DNA from: Rhodospirillum sp.
Lineage (GTDB): Bacteria > Pseudomonadota > Alphaproteobacteria > Rhodospirillales > Rhodospirillaceae
DNA: 64,000 nucleotides
Assembly (NCBI GenBank): GCA_021741145.1
Contig: JAIOYK010000026.1
Span: 1 to 64,000, forward strand
Direction of reading: 5' to 3'
Positions within the stretch are counted from its first letter, which is position 1, and each line of letters opens with the position of its first letter. Made by a program: the position numbers and the translations under genes. Positions 8,135 to 18,009 of the stretch are shown here, one piece after another. Below the pieces are notes generated by a model. It was given only the letters and a program-made list of their open reading frames with translations, was not told the DNA's origin and did no database searches.

Positions 8135-9886
8135 ATGGAACGGAACCAGTCTGGAGGGACCCCACGACAACGCTTGGGTATCCTTGTCATCAAACCATCG
8201 CGATACGACGATGACGGCTATGTCATCCAGTGGTGGCGATCCTTTCTCGTCGCCAATGGATTGACGGTGGTTGGTGGCTTGGTCCAGGACGCGGCGGAGC
8301 GCCATGCCCTGGGGCCGGACGTGGACATCGAATTCAAGATGATCGACGAATTCAGCGAGATCATCCGCCCCGCCCGACTGGCCCAGTGGCTCGGCGAATT
8401 CGACAAGGCCGCCGTGTTCCTGACCAATGTCCAGACCAGCCAGTTTCCCCGGGCCCTGGACCTGTGCCGCCAGTTCACCGACTTGGGTTTCCCCTCGATC
8501 GTTGGCGGCTTCCACGTCAGTGGTGTCCTCGCCATGGTCCCCGACTGGGAACCCGGTTTCGCCGACGTGGAGAAGTCCGGCGCCATTCTATACGCCGGTG
8601 AACTGGAATGTGGCATCGACACCCTTCTGGCCGATATCTGGGCCGAAGACGTCAAACCGCTTTACAATTACCTGAAAACGCCGACCGACCTAAGCCTCGC
8701 TCCGCCCCAGGCCATCAATCCGGCGCTCAACGCGCGCAGCCTGGAAAAGCTCTATGGCATGGAAGTCAGCCGGGGATGCCCCTTCGTTTGCAGCTTCTGT
8801 TCCATCATCAACGTCCACGGGCGGACCATGCGCAGTCGCGATCCGGCCAAGATCGAACAGTATCTTCGGGACTGCGCGGCCGCGGCCAAGACCCGGAGGG
8901 TCAGCGTCTTCATCACCGATGACAACTTCGCCCGCAATCCCCAATGGCGGGAAATCACCTCGATCATGATCCGTCTGGCGAAGGAACTGGACGTTGAATG
9001 GAACTCCTTCGTCCAGGCCGATCTACTCGCGCCCAAGATCAAGGGATTTGTCGAGGCCTGCCGCGACGCCGGGGTCAAGAGTGTTTTCCTGGGCATGGAA
9101 TCGGTGCGGGCGGACAACATCGCCGCCGCGGGCAAGGGGCAGAACAAAATCCACCAGATGCGGGATTCGGTCATGGCCTGGAAACGGGCCGGGGTGGTGA
9201 CCATGGCCGGATATATCATCGGCTTCCCCAACGATACGCCCGAGCGTCTGGCCGAGGACATCCGATATCTGCAAGACGTCATCCCCCTCGACTATGGGGA
9301 ATTCTTCCTGCTCAGCCCCCATCCGGGATCCGAGGACCATAAGCGCATGCTGGCGCAGGGTGTCCCCATGGACCGGGATCTGAACAGATACGACACCACC
9401 CATCCCGTGGTTGACCATCCGCTCATGAGCCGCGAGGAATGGCAGCGGCAATACTGGAAGGCCTGGACCTCCTATTTCAGCGCGAAACACCTCAAGACCG
9501 TGATCGCCAGAGCCCTTTACTACAATCTGCCCATGCGGGAAGTGCGCAGTACCTTTGTCTGCTCGCGGGGGGCCGCGGACTTCGAACGGGTGCACGCCCT
9601 GGATGCCGGTGCCGTGCGTATCAAGGACCGCCTGTCCCGCCGCCCGGGCTTTCCCATCGAACCCATGGTCCCCTATTTCGTCAAGCGCGTACTCCAGAAC
9701 GCGCGCATCCTCGCTGTCACCGGCGCCGTCTTGGTCTATGCCTATCTCCTGGAGCTCTGGCTGCGCCGGGAACAGCGAAAGGGCCGCCTTGAGAGCTACA
9801 TGGGGAATATCCCCCTGAGGGAGGAAGGTCCCGCTCCGATCGACACCGCCGAGGAGCCCCTCCAGACCGCCACCGCGGCGGAATAG
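8135..9886 (+). CDS. B12-binding-domain radical SAM protein with C-terminal TM segment
   Basis: SRGCPFVCSFCSI (CX3CX2C cluster motif), N-terminal cobalamin-binding-like Rossmann region (VGGFHVSG), C-terminal ILAVTGAVLVYAYLLELWLRR; start chosen at ATG 8135 in the 7763-9886 ORF. Confidence 0.85.
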   Translation: MERNQSGGTPRQRLGILVIKPSRYDDDGYVIQWWRSFLVANGLTVVGGLVQDAAERHALGPDVDIEFKMIDEFSEIIRPARLAQWLGEFDKAAVFLTNVQTSQFPRALDLCRQFTDLGFPSIVGGFHVSGVLAMVPDWEPGFADVEKSGAILYAGELECGIDTLLADIWAEDVKPLYNYLKTPTDLSLAPPQAINPALNARSLEKLYGMEVSRGCPFVCSFCSIINVHGRTMRSRDPAKIEQYLRDCAAAAKTRRVSVFITDDNFARNPQWREITSIMIRLAKELDVEWNSFVQADLLAPKIKGFVEACRDAGVKSVFLGMESVRADNIAAAGKGQNKIHQMRDSVMAWKRAGVVTMAGYIIGFPNDTPERLAEDIRYLQDVIPLDYGEFFLLSPHPGSEDHKRMLAQGVPMDRDLNRYDTTHPVVDHPLMSREEWQRQYWKAWTSYFSAKHLKTVIARALYYNLPMREVRSTFVCSRGAADFERVHALDAGAVRIKDRLSRRPGFPIEPMVPYFVKRVLQNARILAVTGAVLVYAYLLELWLRREQRKGRLESYMGNIPLREEGPAPIDTAEEPLQTATAAE

Positions 9887-9950
9887 CCTCTCCGGACGGA
9901 GACGCCAGCGAATAGACCTTGGTGACGGGGAGACCTCGGGCGTATACCGG

Positions 9951-10931
9951 ATGGTCTCCCCCCACACCGCTTCTATCATTCGGGTCGTTCGCGCCGTGTA
10001 TACTGTCCTGTCCGTTACCCTGCCCTTCTTCGCCATCATCGGCTGCGGCTGGCTCGCCCGCCGCCTGTCCCTCGTTCCCGAAGCTTCGGTGGCGGGGATG
10101 ACCAGCTTCGTCTTCACCTTCGCCCTGCCCGCCCTGCTGTTCCGCTCCACGGCCACCCGCCCCATCGCGGAGATCGCCGATTGGCCCTTCATGGGGCTAT
10201 ATGTGCTGGGAATGCTGGTGACCGTGGGCCTGGGCATGGCGGTTGGGCGGTTGTTTTTCAAGGCGGATCTCCAGGGCCTGGGAATCCACGCCCTGGCCGC
10301 GGCCATGGGCAATCTGGGCTTCATGGGGCTCCCCCTGATCTCCGGCCTGCTGGGGGAGGCGTCCCTGACTCCCATGGTCCTGATGCTGACTTTGGATGTC
10401 ACGGTGTTGGTCCCCCTGATCCTGGCGTTCTTGGAACTGGGGCGGTCCGATCAGGCCGGCGCCAGTCTGGTCCGGCGGATCTGGAGGGCGGCGCGAAGTT
10501 CCATCCTGAACCCCATCGTCATCGCCATTTTTTTGGGAATCGGCGCCTCCCTGCTGTCCCTGGCCCTGCCCTTGGGGATTGACAACTTCCTGTCGCTTCT
10601 GGGGGCCGCGGCCGGTCCCACGGCGCTCTTCGCCCTTGGAGCCTCCCTGTATGGCCGCCCCTTGGCCGATGGCCTGGGCGAGGCTGGAACCATGGCCGCG
10701 ATGAAGCTTTTGGCCTATCCCCTGGTCATGGCCACGGTCATGATGTCCCTGTATGATGGGGATCCCCTTTGGACCCGGTCGGCCATCCTGGTCGCCGCCC
10801 TGCCCTGCGCGGGTAATCTTTATGTCTTCGCCAGCCGCTATGGGGCCCGGGTGGCCCGGGCCTCCACCGCGGTCCTGCTATCCACCAGCTTCGCCGTGGT
10901 CAGTTTCACCCTGCTCGTCTGGGTTTGGTAG
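9951..10931 (+). CDS. AEC family (auxin efflux carrier-like) permease
   Basis: Ten-TM-like hydrophobic pattern, FFAIIGCGWLARRLSLVPE start typical of AEC transporters. Confidence 0.8.
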   Translation: MVSPHTASIIRVVRAVYTVLSVTLPFFAIIGCGWLARRLSLVPEASVAGMTSFVFTFALPALLFRSTATRPIAEIADWPFMGLYVLGMLVTVGLGMAVGRLFFKADLQGLGIHALAAAMGNLGFMGLPLISGLLGEASLTPMVLMLTLDVTVLVPLILAFLELGRSDQAGASLVRRIWRAARSSILNPIVIAIFLGIGASLLSLALPLGIDNFLSLLGAAAGPTALFALGASLYGRPLADGLGEAGTMAAMKLLAYPLVMATVMMSLYDGDPLWTRSAILVAALPCAGNLYVFASRYGARVARASTAVLLSTSFAVVSFTLLVWVW

Positions 10932-10950
10932 ACGCCTCCCTCCAAACGCG

Positions 10951-11320
10951 AAAAGGGGACCGGCTCCCCCGAACCGATCCCCCCTCGCGCGACCAGACCG
11001 GTAAAACCGGGACCTGGCGCGTAAACCTTTGCCTTTGGGTGGAAGGGAGCGGCTCCCCCGAACCGCCTCCCCTCCGCCACGCCCGAAGGCGTGGGAACTC
11101 ATGTTTGGATGTAACGGGCCCGGCGAACTGGGTCCGGCGAACTGGGTCCGGCGAACTGGGCCCGGCGAACTGGGCCCGGCGAACTGGGGAGGTCGGCTCC
11201 CCCGAACCGAGCCCCCCCGTCACCCCCACCCGAAGGTGGGATCTCGCGCGCGCCTCGAAAGACGCGCCTTGTTTAGATGAGGGAACCGGATCCCCCGAAC
11301 CGGTTCCCTCCCATCGGGAA
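10951..11320. repeat. cluster of four REP-like hairpin units
   Basis: Core CGG[C/A]TCCCCCGAACCG at 10961-10976, 11050-11065, 11194-11209, 11287-11302, each flanked by pairing G/C tracts, in a convergent intergenic gap. Confidence 0.8.
11119..11188 (+). repeat. 14-bp tandem repeat (YCCGGCGAACTGGG) x5
   Basis: Five consecutive units differing only by one C/T position. Confidence 0.95.
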
Positions 11321-11406
11321 GGGTCAAGCCTGCCAGACCCTGCCCAACGTTCCCCTTTTCGGTGCTCCCAACCCTTCGGCGGACATCTCCGCGAGGGTGG
11401 CGGCGA

Positions 11407-11697
11407 TCAGCCAAACTTGAACAGGACGCCGTATCCACCGCGGGGATAGGTCCATTCGACCTCGCCGGTCTCCTGGCAGACGATGCGGCAGGTGCCACAT
11501 TCCATGCAGCCGTCGGCGACGATTTCGACCTTGCCCTCCTCGGTGTCCTGGTAGCATCCCGCCGGGCAGATATTGACCATCGCCTTCAACTGCTCGGAGG
11601 GGACCTTTTCCGCATTCACCCGAATGTGGGGAGCCCCTTCGTCCACCCGATACCGGTTCTGGAACAGCTTCTCTTCGATCTTCTCGCTCATCGCCAT
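11407..11697 (-). CDS. fixX: ferredoxin-like protein FixX
   Basis: CPAGCYQ...[33 protein letters not shown]; adjacent to fixC. Confidence 0.95.
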   Translation of the reverse strand: MAMSEKIEEKLFQNRYRVDEGAPHIRVNAEKVPSEQLKAMVNICPAGCYQDTEEGKVEIVADGCMECGTCRIVCQETGEVEWTYPRGGYGVLFKFG

Positions 11698-12989
11698 GCC
11701 CTCGCTACCTTGACGGCGTCGCCCACGAGCCCGAGCACACCCCGGGCCTTACGGAAGCTCCGCACGATATCTTTTTCCTTGGTCAGCTTGTCGACACCAT
11801 CGACCCGGAAGAAACTCTCCGCGGCCTTGGCCATCAAACGCGGGTAGGTCGTGACGAATTGCTTGTTCCGCCACAGTGTCTCGGGAAGGTCCTTGTACTT
11901 TTTCAGGTCCTTCAGGACGAAGCTCTCCTCCAGCTTTTGGCGATAGAGCTTCAGGTTGGCCGCGGTCATGGGTTTGCCCTCGGCCTTCAGGGTAATGATG
12001 GTCTCCGCGGCCAGACGACCGGAGGTCAGTGCCAGGTTGGAGCCTTCCCGATGGGCCGCGTTCACGAAATGGGCCGCGTCCCCCGCGATCAGCCAGCCGT
12101 CCCCATAGACCTTGGGAATTGCCTTGTAGCCGCCTTCCGGGATCAGGTGAGCGGCGTATTCCTTGACCTCGGAACCCTTAATCAAGGGGGCGATGGAGGG
12201 GTGGGACTTGAGGGTGTCCAGCAACTGGGCCGGAGAAATCCTTTTCTCGACGAAGTCGGACACGATACAGCCGATGCCCAGGGCGATGCTTTCCCCATTG
12301 GTATAGAGGAAGCCCGTGCCCAGCATACCAGAGGTCACGGTACCCAGGACCTCGATCACCACGCCTTCATCGTCCCGGATATTGAAACGTTCATTGATCA
12401 CCTCCCGGGGCAGGAAGTGCATTTCCTTCACCGCCAGGGCGGCGTGTTCCGGGTTGATCTCCTCCCGCAGACCAGAGCGCTGCCCCACCAGGGCGTTCAC
12501 GCCGTCGGCCATCAGAACCACATCGGCGAAGACCTCGCCCTTGTCCCGGTCCACCCGCGCACCGATCACCTTGCCGGTGTCGTCGCGGATCAGGTCCAGC
12601 ACCGTGGTCTCGCAGACGACCATGGCGCCCGCGTCCCGGGCCCGCCGGTTGAACCACTTATCGAACTGGGCCCGGATGATGGTGTAGCGGTTGGGCTTTT
12701 CCTCGTTGAAGTTCTCCGAACGGAAGTGGCTTCCCACATAGGACCGTTCGTCGAGCATCCACATGCGCTGTTCGATCACATGGCGCTCGAGCGGCGCTTC
12801 CTCGCGGAAGTCGGGGATGATCCGTTCCACGGCGTCGGCGTAGAGGATGGCGCCCTGGACGTTCTTGGAGCCGGGATATTCGCCCCGCTCGATCTGCAGA
12901 ACATTCAGTCCCGCCTTGGCCAGCGTGTAAGAGGCGGCGTTGCCCGCCATGCCCGCGCCGACGATGATCACATCGAAATGTTCAGCCAT
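11688..12989 (-). CDS. fixC: electron-transfer flavoprotein-quinone oxidoreductase FixC
   Basis: FAD motif [22 protein letters not shown]; fixABCX context. Confidence 0.95.
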   Translation of the reverse strand: MAEHFDVIIVGAGMAGNAASYTLAKAGLNVLQIERGEYPGSKNVQGAILYADAVERIIPDFREEAPLERHVIEQRMWMLDERSYVGSHFRSENFNEEKPNRYTIIRAQFDKWFNRRARDAGAMVVCETTVLDLIRDDTGKVIGARVDRDKGEVFADVVLMADGVNALVGQRSGLREEINPEHAALAVKEMHFLPREVINERFNIRDDEGVVIEVLGTVTSGMLGTGFLYTNGESIALGIGCIVSDFVEKRISPAQLLDTLKSHPSIAPLIKGSEVKEYAAHLIPEGGYKAIPKVYGDGWLIAGDAAHFVNAAHREGSNLALTSGRLAAETIITLKAEGKPMTAANLKLYRQKLEESFVLKDLKKYKDLPETLWRNKQFVTTYPRLMAKAAESFFRVDGVDKLTKEKDIVRSFRKARGVLGLVGDAVKVARAWR

Positions 12990-13007
12990 TGTCGTTGCCT
13001 CTCCCTG

Positions 13008-14111
13008 TTAGCTGGCCATGCGCCGGGCGGCCAGACGTTCGGCGAAGGCCTTGGTCAGCGCGGGCAGGATTTTGGTGGCGTCGCCCACGATGCCATGGTG
13101 GGCGAATTCGAGGATCGGCGCGTTGGGGTCGGTGTTGATGGCGAGGATCCGATCGGCGCCCTCCACGCCCACCCGGTGCTGAATGGCCCCGGAGATGCCC
13201 GCGGCGATGTACAGCTTGGGACGGATGGTCTTGCCGGTCTGACCGATCTGGCGATCGGAAGTGATCCAACCCTTCTGAACCAGCGGGCGGGATCCGCCAT
13301 ATTCGGCGCCCAGCACCTCCGCCAATTCCTTGACCAGTCGGAAGTTCGCGGGGCTGCCCAGGCCCAGGCCACCGGCGACGACGATGTCGGCATAGGCCAG
13401 ATGGGCGTCCTCGGAGGCGGCATCGGGAATGAACTCCAACACCTTGGTGATGATGTCCGTCTCTTCCAGAGCCAGCTTGAACGGCACCACCTTGCCGGTC
13501 CGGCCGGGAACCCGCTCGGGCATGGCCATCACCCGGGGGCGCACCGTCGCCATCTGGGGCCGGAAGTTCAGGGTGTAGATGGTGCACAGCAAGGTGCCGC
13601 CGAAGGTCGGGCGGGTGGCCGCCAAGGACCGGTCGTCGTCGATGGCCAGCTCGGTGGAATCCGCGGTCAGACCCGTTCTCAGGGTGGTGGCCACGGAGCC
13701 AGCCAAATCGCGTCCCAGATTGGTGGCGCCCAGCAGCAGGACTTCCGGCTGATGGCTGTTCACCAAATCAGTCATGGCCTTGGTGAAGGACTCATTGCGG
13801 TAGTCGGACAGCAGCGGATCGGTCACGCTGTATACAACGTCCGCGCCGTACTCAAAGGAGTCCCGGGTGGCCAGCGCGACACCCCCGTCCGGGGCGCCCA
13901 TGACCACGGCGCAGAGGTCGACCTCCAGCTTATCGGCCAGCTTGCGGCCCTCGCCCAGGAGTTCCCAGGACACGGGATGCACTTGGCCGCGCTCCAGCTC
14001 GACGAAGACCCAAACGTGTTTGTAGCTCTTGAAATGCTCGGGCAGTTCCTTCTTGGCGCTGGCCCGGCTCGCCTGGGGGGCGGGTTTCTTGGCGTCCGTC
14101 ATCTCTCGCAC
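13008..14111 (-). CDS. fixB: electron-transfer flavoprotein alpha subunit FixB
   Basis: ETF-alpha C-terminus [35 protein letters not shown]; fixABCX context. Confidence 0.95.
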   Translation of the reverse strand: MREMTDAKKPAPQASRASAKKELPEHFKSYKHVWVFVELERGQVHPVSWELLGEGRKLADKLEVDLCAVVMGAPDGGVALATRDSFEYGADVVYSVTDPLLSDYRNESFTKAMTDLVNSHQPEVLLLGATNLGRDLAGSVATTLRTGLTADSTELAIDDDRSLAATRPTFGGTLLCTIYTLNFRPQMATVRPRVMAMPERVPGRTGKVVPFKLALEETDIITKVLEFIPDAASEDAHLAYADIVVAGGLGLGSPANFRLVKELAEVLGAEYGGSRPLVQKGWITSDRQIGQTGKTIRPKLYIAAGISGAIQHRVGVEGADRILAINTDPNAPILEFAHHGIVGDATKILPALTKAFAERLAARRMAS

Positions 14112-14119
14112 CCTCTCTC

Positions 14120-14971
14120 TTAGGAGGCCAGGACCAGCTCGGGGATTTCGGCCTCGAGCTTGGGATTGGCGGTGAACAGGGCGTCGATGGCGGCTCGCGC
14201 GATCTCGGCGTCGGATTTGCCCTCGGTTTCCACCAGGACGGCTTTCTCATTGCGGGGCTTCGGGGCGAAGACCTTCTTCACCACCGTCGGCGAGCCGCGC
14301 AGGCCGCATTGGGTGATGTCTTCCACTCCAGCCTGTTCGGCGTTCCAGGTGGTGACCTCGGCCCGGGCGGCCCGGAACATGTCGGGCAAGGAGCCGCGAC
14401 GCAGGACATTGGAGCCCTCCAGCATGGTAATCAGGCAGGGCAATCCGGTGGTCAGCACCTGGGTGCCGCCCTCGGCCCGGCGCTCCACGACAATGGAGCG
14501 GGACCCCAAATCCAGGGAGCGAATGGCCGAGACATAGGTCAGTTGGTTCAGCCCCATGCGCTTGGCGATGCCGGGACCGACCTGGGCCGTATCGCCGTCG
14601 ATGGTCTGCTTCCCGGCGAAGACGATGTCCACGGGCTCCTCGGCGTCGATCTTCTTGATCGCCGTGGACAGCGCGAAGGAGGTGGCCAGGGTATCGGACC
14701 CGGCGAAAAAGCGGTCGGTCAGCAGGACCGCGGCGTCGGCGCCACAGGCCAGGGCCTTCCGGAGACTCTCGTCGGCCATGGGCGGCCCCATGGTCAGGAC
14801 CGTCACCTTGCCGCCGAACTGGTCCCGAAGGCGCAAGGCCTCCTCCAGCACGACGAGGTCATAGGGGTTGATGATCGTCGGCACGCCCTGGCGCATGATG
14901 GTGTTGGTCACCGGATGCACCCGGATCTGCGCGCTGTCTGGAACCTGTTTTATGCAAACAACGATATGCAT
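14120..14971 (-). CDS. fixA: electron-transfer flavoprotein beta subunit FixA
   Basis: [48 protein letters not shown]. Confidence 0.95.
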   Translation of the reverse strand: MHIVVCIKQVPDSAQIRVHPVTNTIMRQGVPTIINPYDLVVLEEALRLRDQFGGKVTVLTMGPPMADESLRKALACGADAAVLLTDRFFAGSDTLATSFALSTAIKKIDAEEPVDIVFAGKQTIDGDTAQVGPGIAKRMGLNQLTYVSAIRSLDLGSRSIVVERRAEGGTQVLTTGLPCLITMLEGSNVLRRGSLPDMFRAARAEVTTWNAEQAGVEDITQCGLRGSPTVVKKVFAPKPRNEKAVLVETEGKSDAEIARAAIDALFTANPKLEAEIPELVLAS

Positions 14972-15129
14972 ATACCGTCTCCTCCATCGCGGGGGCCCTG
15001 GAGGCCCGACTGTTTCCGGTGCGGGGTGCGCCCCGCTGAAGTCCTGGTCGTTTCAGCTTGTCTCGTCTTTCGCGAACGGTCGGTTTTCCGACGGGGTCCG
15101 GGGTCGTCTTCGTGACCCATTCCCAACAA

Positions 15130-15145
15130 AGCAAAAGCCATGCCA
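15130..15145 (-). promoter_or_regulatory. sigma54 (-24/-12) promoter for fixABCX
   Basis: Minus strand TGGCATGGCTTTTGCT matches TGGCACG-N4-TTGCW with correct spacing. Confidence 0.85.
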
Positions 15146-15207
15146 AAATTACCGCCTTGAAAAATCGAGGATTTCCCTAGGGAAGAGACCGACATTTCCT
15201 TTGTTTG

Positions 15208-15223
15208 TGTCTTCTAACCGACA
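15208..15223. promoter_or_regulatory. NifA upstream activator sequence for fixABCX
   Basis: TGT-CTTCTAACCG-ACA fits TGT-N4-T-N5-ACA. Confidence 0.8.
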
Positions 15224-15255
15224 AAGAAACCCGACATCCCCCTGTCGGACATCCC

Positions 15256-15603
15256 TCAGGCTTCGGCCGAAGCGCCGACGGATGCGCCTCCCAAAGGCTC
15301 AATGGCTTCCAGACCGACAAAGGCCTTGCCTTGCTCTTCCTTGAAGACCTTGAACAGCTTTTCGGTGCGGGCGTCGGTTGTGGTGAAATCCATGTGGGCG
15401 CGCGCCAGGCAAGCCCGGTGCGCGGAGCGCAGGGCATCGTCGTTGGTCTCGTCCACCTCGGTCTGGTCCAGGTAGGTCTGGTACTTCTTGAGAATGTGAA
15501 GACGGTTCACATCGACCAAATGTTCGTCGTAGTCGATATCCAGGAATTCGAAGAACTCCTCGGCGTCGGACAGGGACGTCAACTCGCGCATGAATCGGCT
15601 CAT
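15256..15603 (-). CDS. nifW: nitrogenase-stabilizing/protective protein NifW
   Basis: MSRFMRELTSLSDAEEFFEFLDIDYDEHLVDVNRLHILKKYQTYL typical of NifW; follows nifV. Confidence 0.93.
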   Translation of the reverse strand: MSRFMRELTSLSDAEEFFEFLDIDYDEHLVDVNRLHILKKYQTYLDQTEVDETNDDALRSAHRACLARAHMDFTTTDARTEKLFKVFKEEQGKAFVGLEAIEPLGGASVGASAEA

Positions 15604-15644
15604 CGGGGGATATCCTCTCTTATCGGGTCGGATCGGGGGCGGGA

Positions 15645-16826
15645 TCAGCTCGCGGCCCGGTGATGGGGACGGCTGAAATCCATGGTCTCCACGGCCTCGG
15701 CCACGGACAGGGTTTCCACGTAAAAGCGCTTCAGGTCGCCCTCCGAGGGGATCGCCTTGGTCTCCCCCGCGTGGCGGCGCACCCGGGCGAGCATGGCCCG
15801 GGCCTGGGCCTCGCCCGGCGACAGGCCGAGCGCGTTGCAGGCATGCAGAACCCCGGCGACACCGGAATGCTTGCCCAGGACCAATTGGTGGCAGCGCCCC
15901 AGGTCGGCGGGGGACAAGGCCTCGTAATTCTTGGGATCGCGAAGCAAGCCGCTCACATGGATCCCGGATTCATGGGTGAAGATCCCCGCGCCCACGATCG
16001 GCTTATTGACCGGCACCGGACGGCCCGAGGCCTCGGCGACCAAACGGGACACCATGGTCAGCGCCTTGGGGTCGACACCCGTATGGCGGTCGTAGATGTT
16101 GCGGCAGGCCATTACCACTTCCTCCAGCGGCGCGTTCCCGGCGCGCTCGCCGAGACCGTTGACCGTGGTGGAGACATGGGTGGCCCCGCCCAGGACCGCG
16201 CCCAGGGAATTGGCTGTCGCCAAACCCAGATCATCATGGGCGTGAATTTCCAGCTCCAGTCCGGTGGCGGCGCGCATGCGCTTGAAAAGGGCCTGGGTGG
16301 TGAAGGGATCCATGATGCCCAGGGTATCGGCGAAGCGGAAACGCCGGGCACCGGCCTTCTCCGCCTGCTCCAGGACCCGCAGCAGGAACTCCGGATCGGC
16401 GCGGCTGGCATCCTCGCCACCCAGGGCCACCTCCAACCCCTTTTCCAAGGCGGTCTTGACCATGGTTTCGATATGGGCGAGCACCCAGTCCCGATCCCGG
16501 CCAATCTTCCGTTCGATCTGTTGGTCCGACACGGGAATGGACAGGTTGATCATGTCCACGCCGCAGCGGGTGGCCGCTTCGATATCATCCAGGTGCATGC
16601 GGCACCAGGCGATGGCCCGGGTTGTGTCGAGCAGGTCGGCGACGGCGCGAATGCCCTCCTGTTCCTCGGGTCCCATGGCGGGGATCCCCACTTCCACCTC
16701 GGGCACCCCGGCATGTTCCAGGGCTCCGGCGATGGCGAGCTTTTCCGCCAGCGTGAAAGTGACGCCAGCGGTCTGCTCGCCGTCACGCAAGGTGGTATCG
16801 TTAACGACCACGGACGCGAAGGTCAT
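15645..16826 (-). CDS. nifV: homocitrate synthase NifV
   Basis: [63 protein letters not shown]. Confidence 0.95.
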   Translation of the reverse strand: MTFASVVVNDTTLRDGEQTAGVTFTLAEKLAIAGALEHAGVPEVEVGIPAMGPEEQEGIRAVADLLDTTRAIAWCRMHLDDIEAATRCGVDMINLSIPVSDQQIERKIGRDRDWVLAHIETMVKTALEKGLEVALGGEDASRADPEFLLRVLEQAEKAGARRFRFADTLGIMDPFTTQALFKRMRAATGLELEIHAHDDLGLATANSLGAVLGGATHVSTTVNGLGERAGNAPLEEVVMACRNIYDRHTGVDPKALTMVSRLVAEASGRPVPVNKPIVGAGIFTHESGIHVSGLLRDPKNYEALSPADLGRCHQLVLGKHSGVAGVLHACNALGLSPGEAQARAMLARVRRHAGETKAIPSEGDLKRFYVETLSVAEAVETMDFSRPHHRAAS

Positions 16827-16927
16827 GACCGCTTCTCCTTGACCAGGTCCGCGTCACGCCTTGGGGGAGGGACGCGTGAGAGAACAGGCGATGCCAACCC
16901 AAAAAGGGTCGACGCTGCCGAGGGGGA

Positions 16928-17254
16928 TCAGGCGGGAACCGCGTAGGCCCCAACTGGAGCGGTCCCAACTGGCGAGGCCCCGACTTGCTTGGCCTTAGCC
17001 GCCAACTGGTGGTCGGCGGCATGCGCCGGGATGATCCGGACGGGCTTGCCAACGGCTTCCATGATCTTCTGCTGGACGCCCATCAGGGTCACGCTGGCCA
17101 ACTGGCAGCCGACGCAGGCGCCGGTCATATCCACGAAGATCTTGTTCTCCTCGATCCGAACGACGCTGATATCACCGTTGTCTTTCCGCAAACGCGGGCG
17201 GATGGTGGTTTCGATGATCTCGAGGACCTTGGCTTCGAAGGCTTCCTGGGACAT
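16928..17254 (-). CDS. NifU C-terminal domain (Nfu-type) Fe-S scaffold
   Basis: IRPRLRKDNGDISVVRIEENKIFVDMTGACVGCQLASVTL with CXXC; lacks N-terminal IscU domain. Confidence 0.9.
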   Translation of the reverse strand: MSQEAFEAKVLEIIETTIRPRLRKDNGDISVVRIEENKIFVDMTGACVGCQLASVTLMGVQQKIMEAVGKPVRIIPAHAADHQLAAKAKQVGASPVGTAPVGAYAVPA

Positions 17255-17314
17255 GGCGAGGGCTTCCTTTTCTCGTCTTCGAATGGGGTTCGCGGGGAAA
17301 AAAGCGCCGTCGCC

Positions 17315-17653
17315 TTAGCAAGACCCGGGAGCGGAGAAGGACTTGCCGCAGGAGCAGCTTTCCGTGGCATTCGGGTTTTCGAACACGAACCCGGCCCCGC
17401 CGACGCTTTCCTTAAAGTCCAGGACCGTGCCGGTCAGCAGGGGCTGACTGGCGGCATCCACGAAGACCTTCACGTCCTCGCCAATATCGATCACATGATC
17501 ACCGTCCTTGGGAGTGGCCTCCAGGCCCATGCGGTAGACAACACCAGCGCACCCACCGGACTGCACCATGATGCGCAGACCCTCGGCCTTCTCGGCGGAG
17601 CCGGAAACGACCTTGCGAACGGCGGCGGCGGCGGATTCAGTCACATTCATCAT
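17315..17653 (-). CDS. nif-associated IscA/HesB-type iron-sulfur assembly protein
   Basis: GLRIMVQSGGCAGVVYRMGLE... C-terminal ESCSCGKSFSAPG (A-type carrier cysteines). Confidence 0.92.
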   Translation of the reverse strand: MMNVTESAAAAVRKVVSGSAEKAEGLRIMVQSGGCAGVVYRMGLEATPKDGDHVIDIGEDVKVFVDAASQPLLTGTVLDFKESVGGAGFVFENPNATESCSCGKSFSAPGSC

Positions 17654-17706
17654 CGGGGGGACCCTCCTTCATGGAACAGGCAACAAGGGTTGTGCGCCTG
17701 CTACCA

Positions 17707-17722
17707 AGCAAGGAGTGTGCCA
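17707..17722 (-). promoter_or_regulatory. sigma54 promoter for iscA-nifU-nifV-nifW
   Basis: Minus strand TGGCACACTCCTTGCT, near-consensus -24/-12. Confidence 0.9.
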
Positions 17723-17804
17723 ATCTTCATTTTATTGATTTACAACAATTTTTCAGAAAATCAGGGCTGGAGGATTTCCGACAATCCCCCCCCTTCACTC
17801 CATT

Positions 17805-17820
17805 TGTCGTAAAGCCGACA
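17805..17820. promoter_or_regulatory. NifA upstream activator sequence
   Basis: Minus strand TGT-CGGC-T-TTACG-ACA. Confidence 0.85.
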
Positions 17821-18009
17821 TGAAAAACGGGGGCTTCATGGCACAACCGGGCGGCCCCCTTACCGCGTCACCCCAGGGCCGCGAGGTAGTCCCCGACGGC
17901 CTCCTCGATCTGGCCCGCCCCTGGCGCTTGGATGGGGATCCCGCCGTGGACCTCGTCGCCGAGGGCATCCGGACCATTCTCCAGACCGCGACATCCCAAA
18001 GTGCCCCTC

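Noticed and set aside
11859-14123. 754-aa plus-strand ORF
   Set aside because: Antisense shadow of fixC and fixB; composition (Gly/His/Gln-rich, no domain) is typical of spurious ORFs in high-GC DNA
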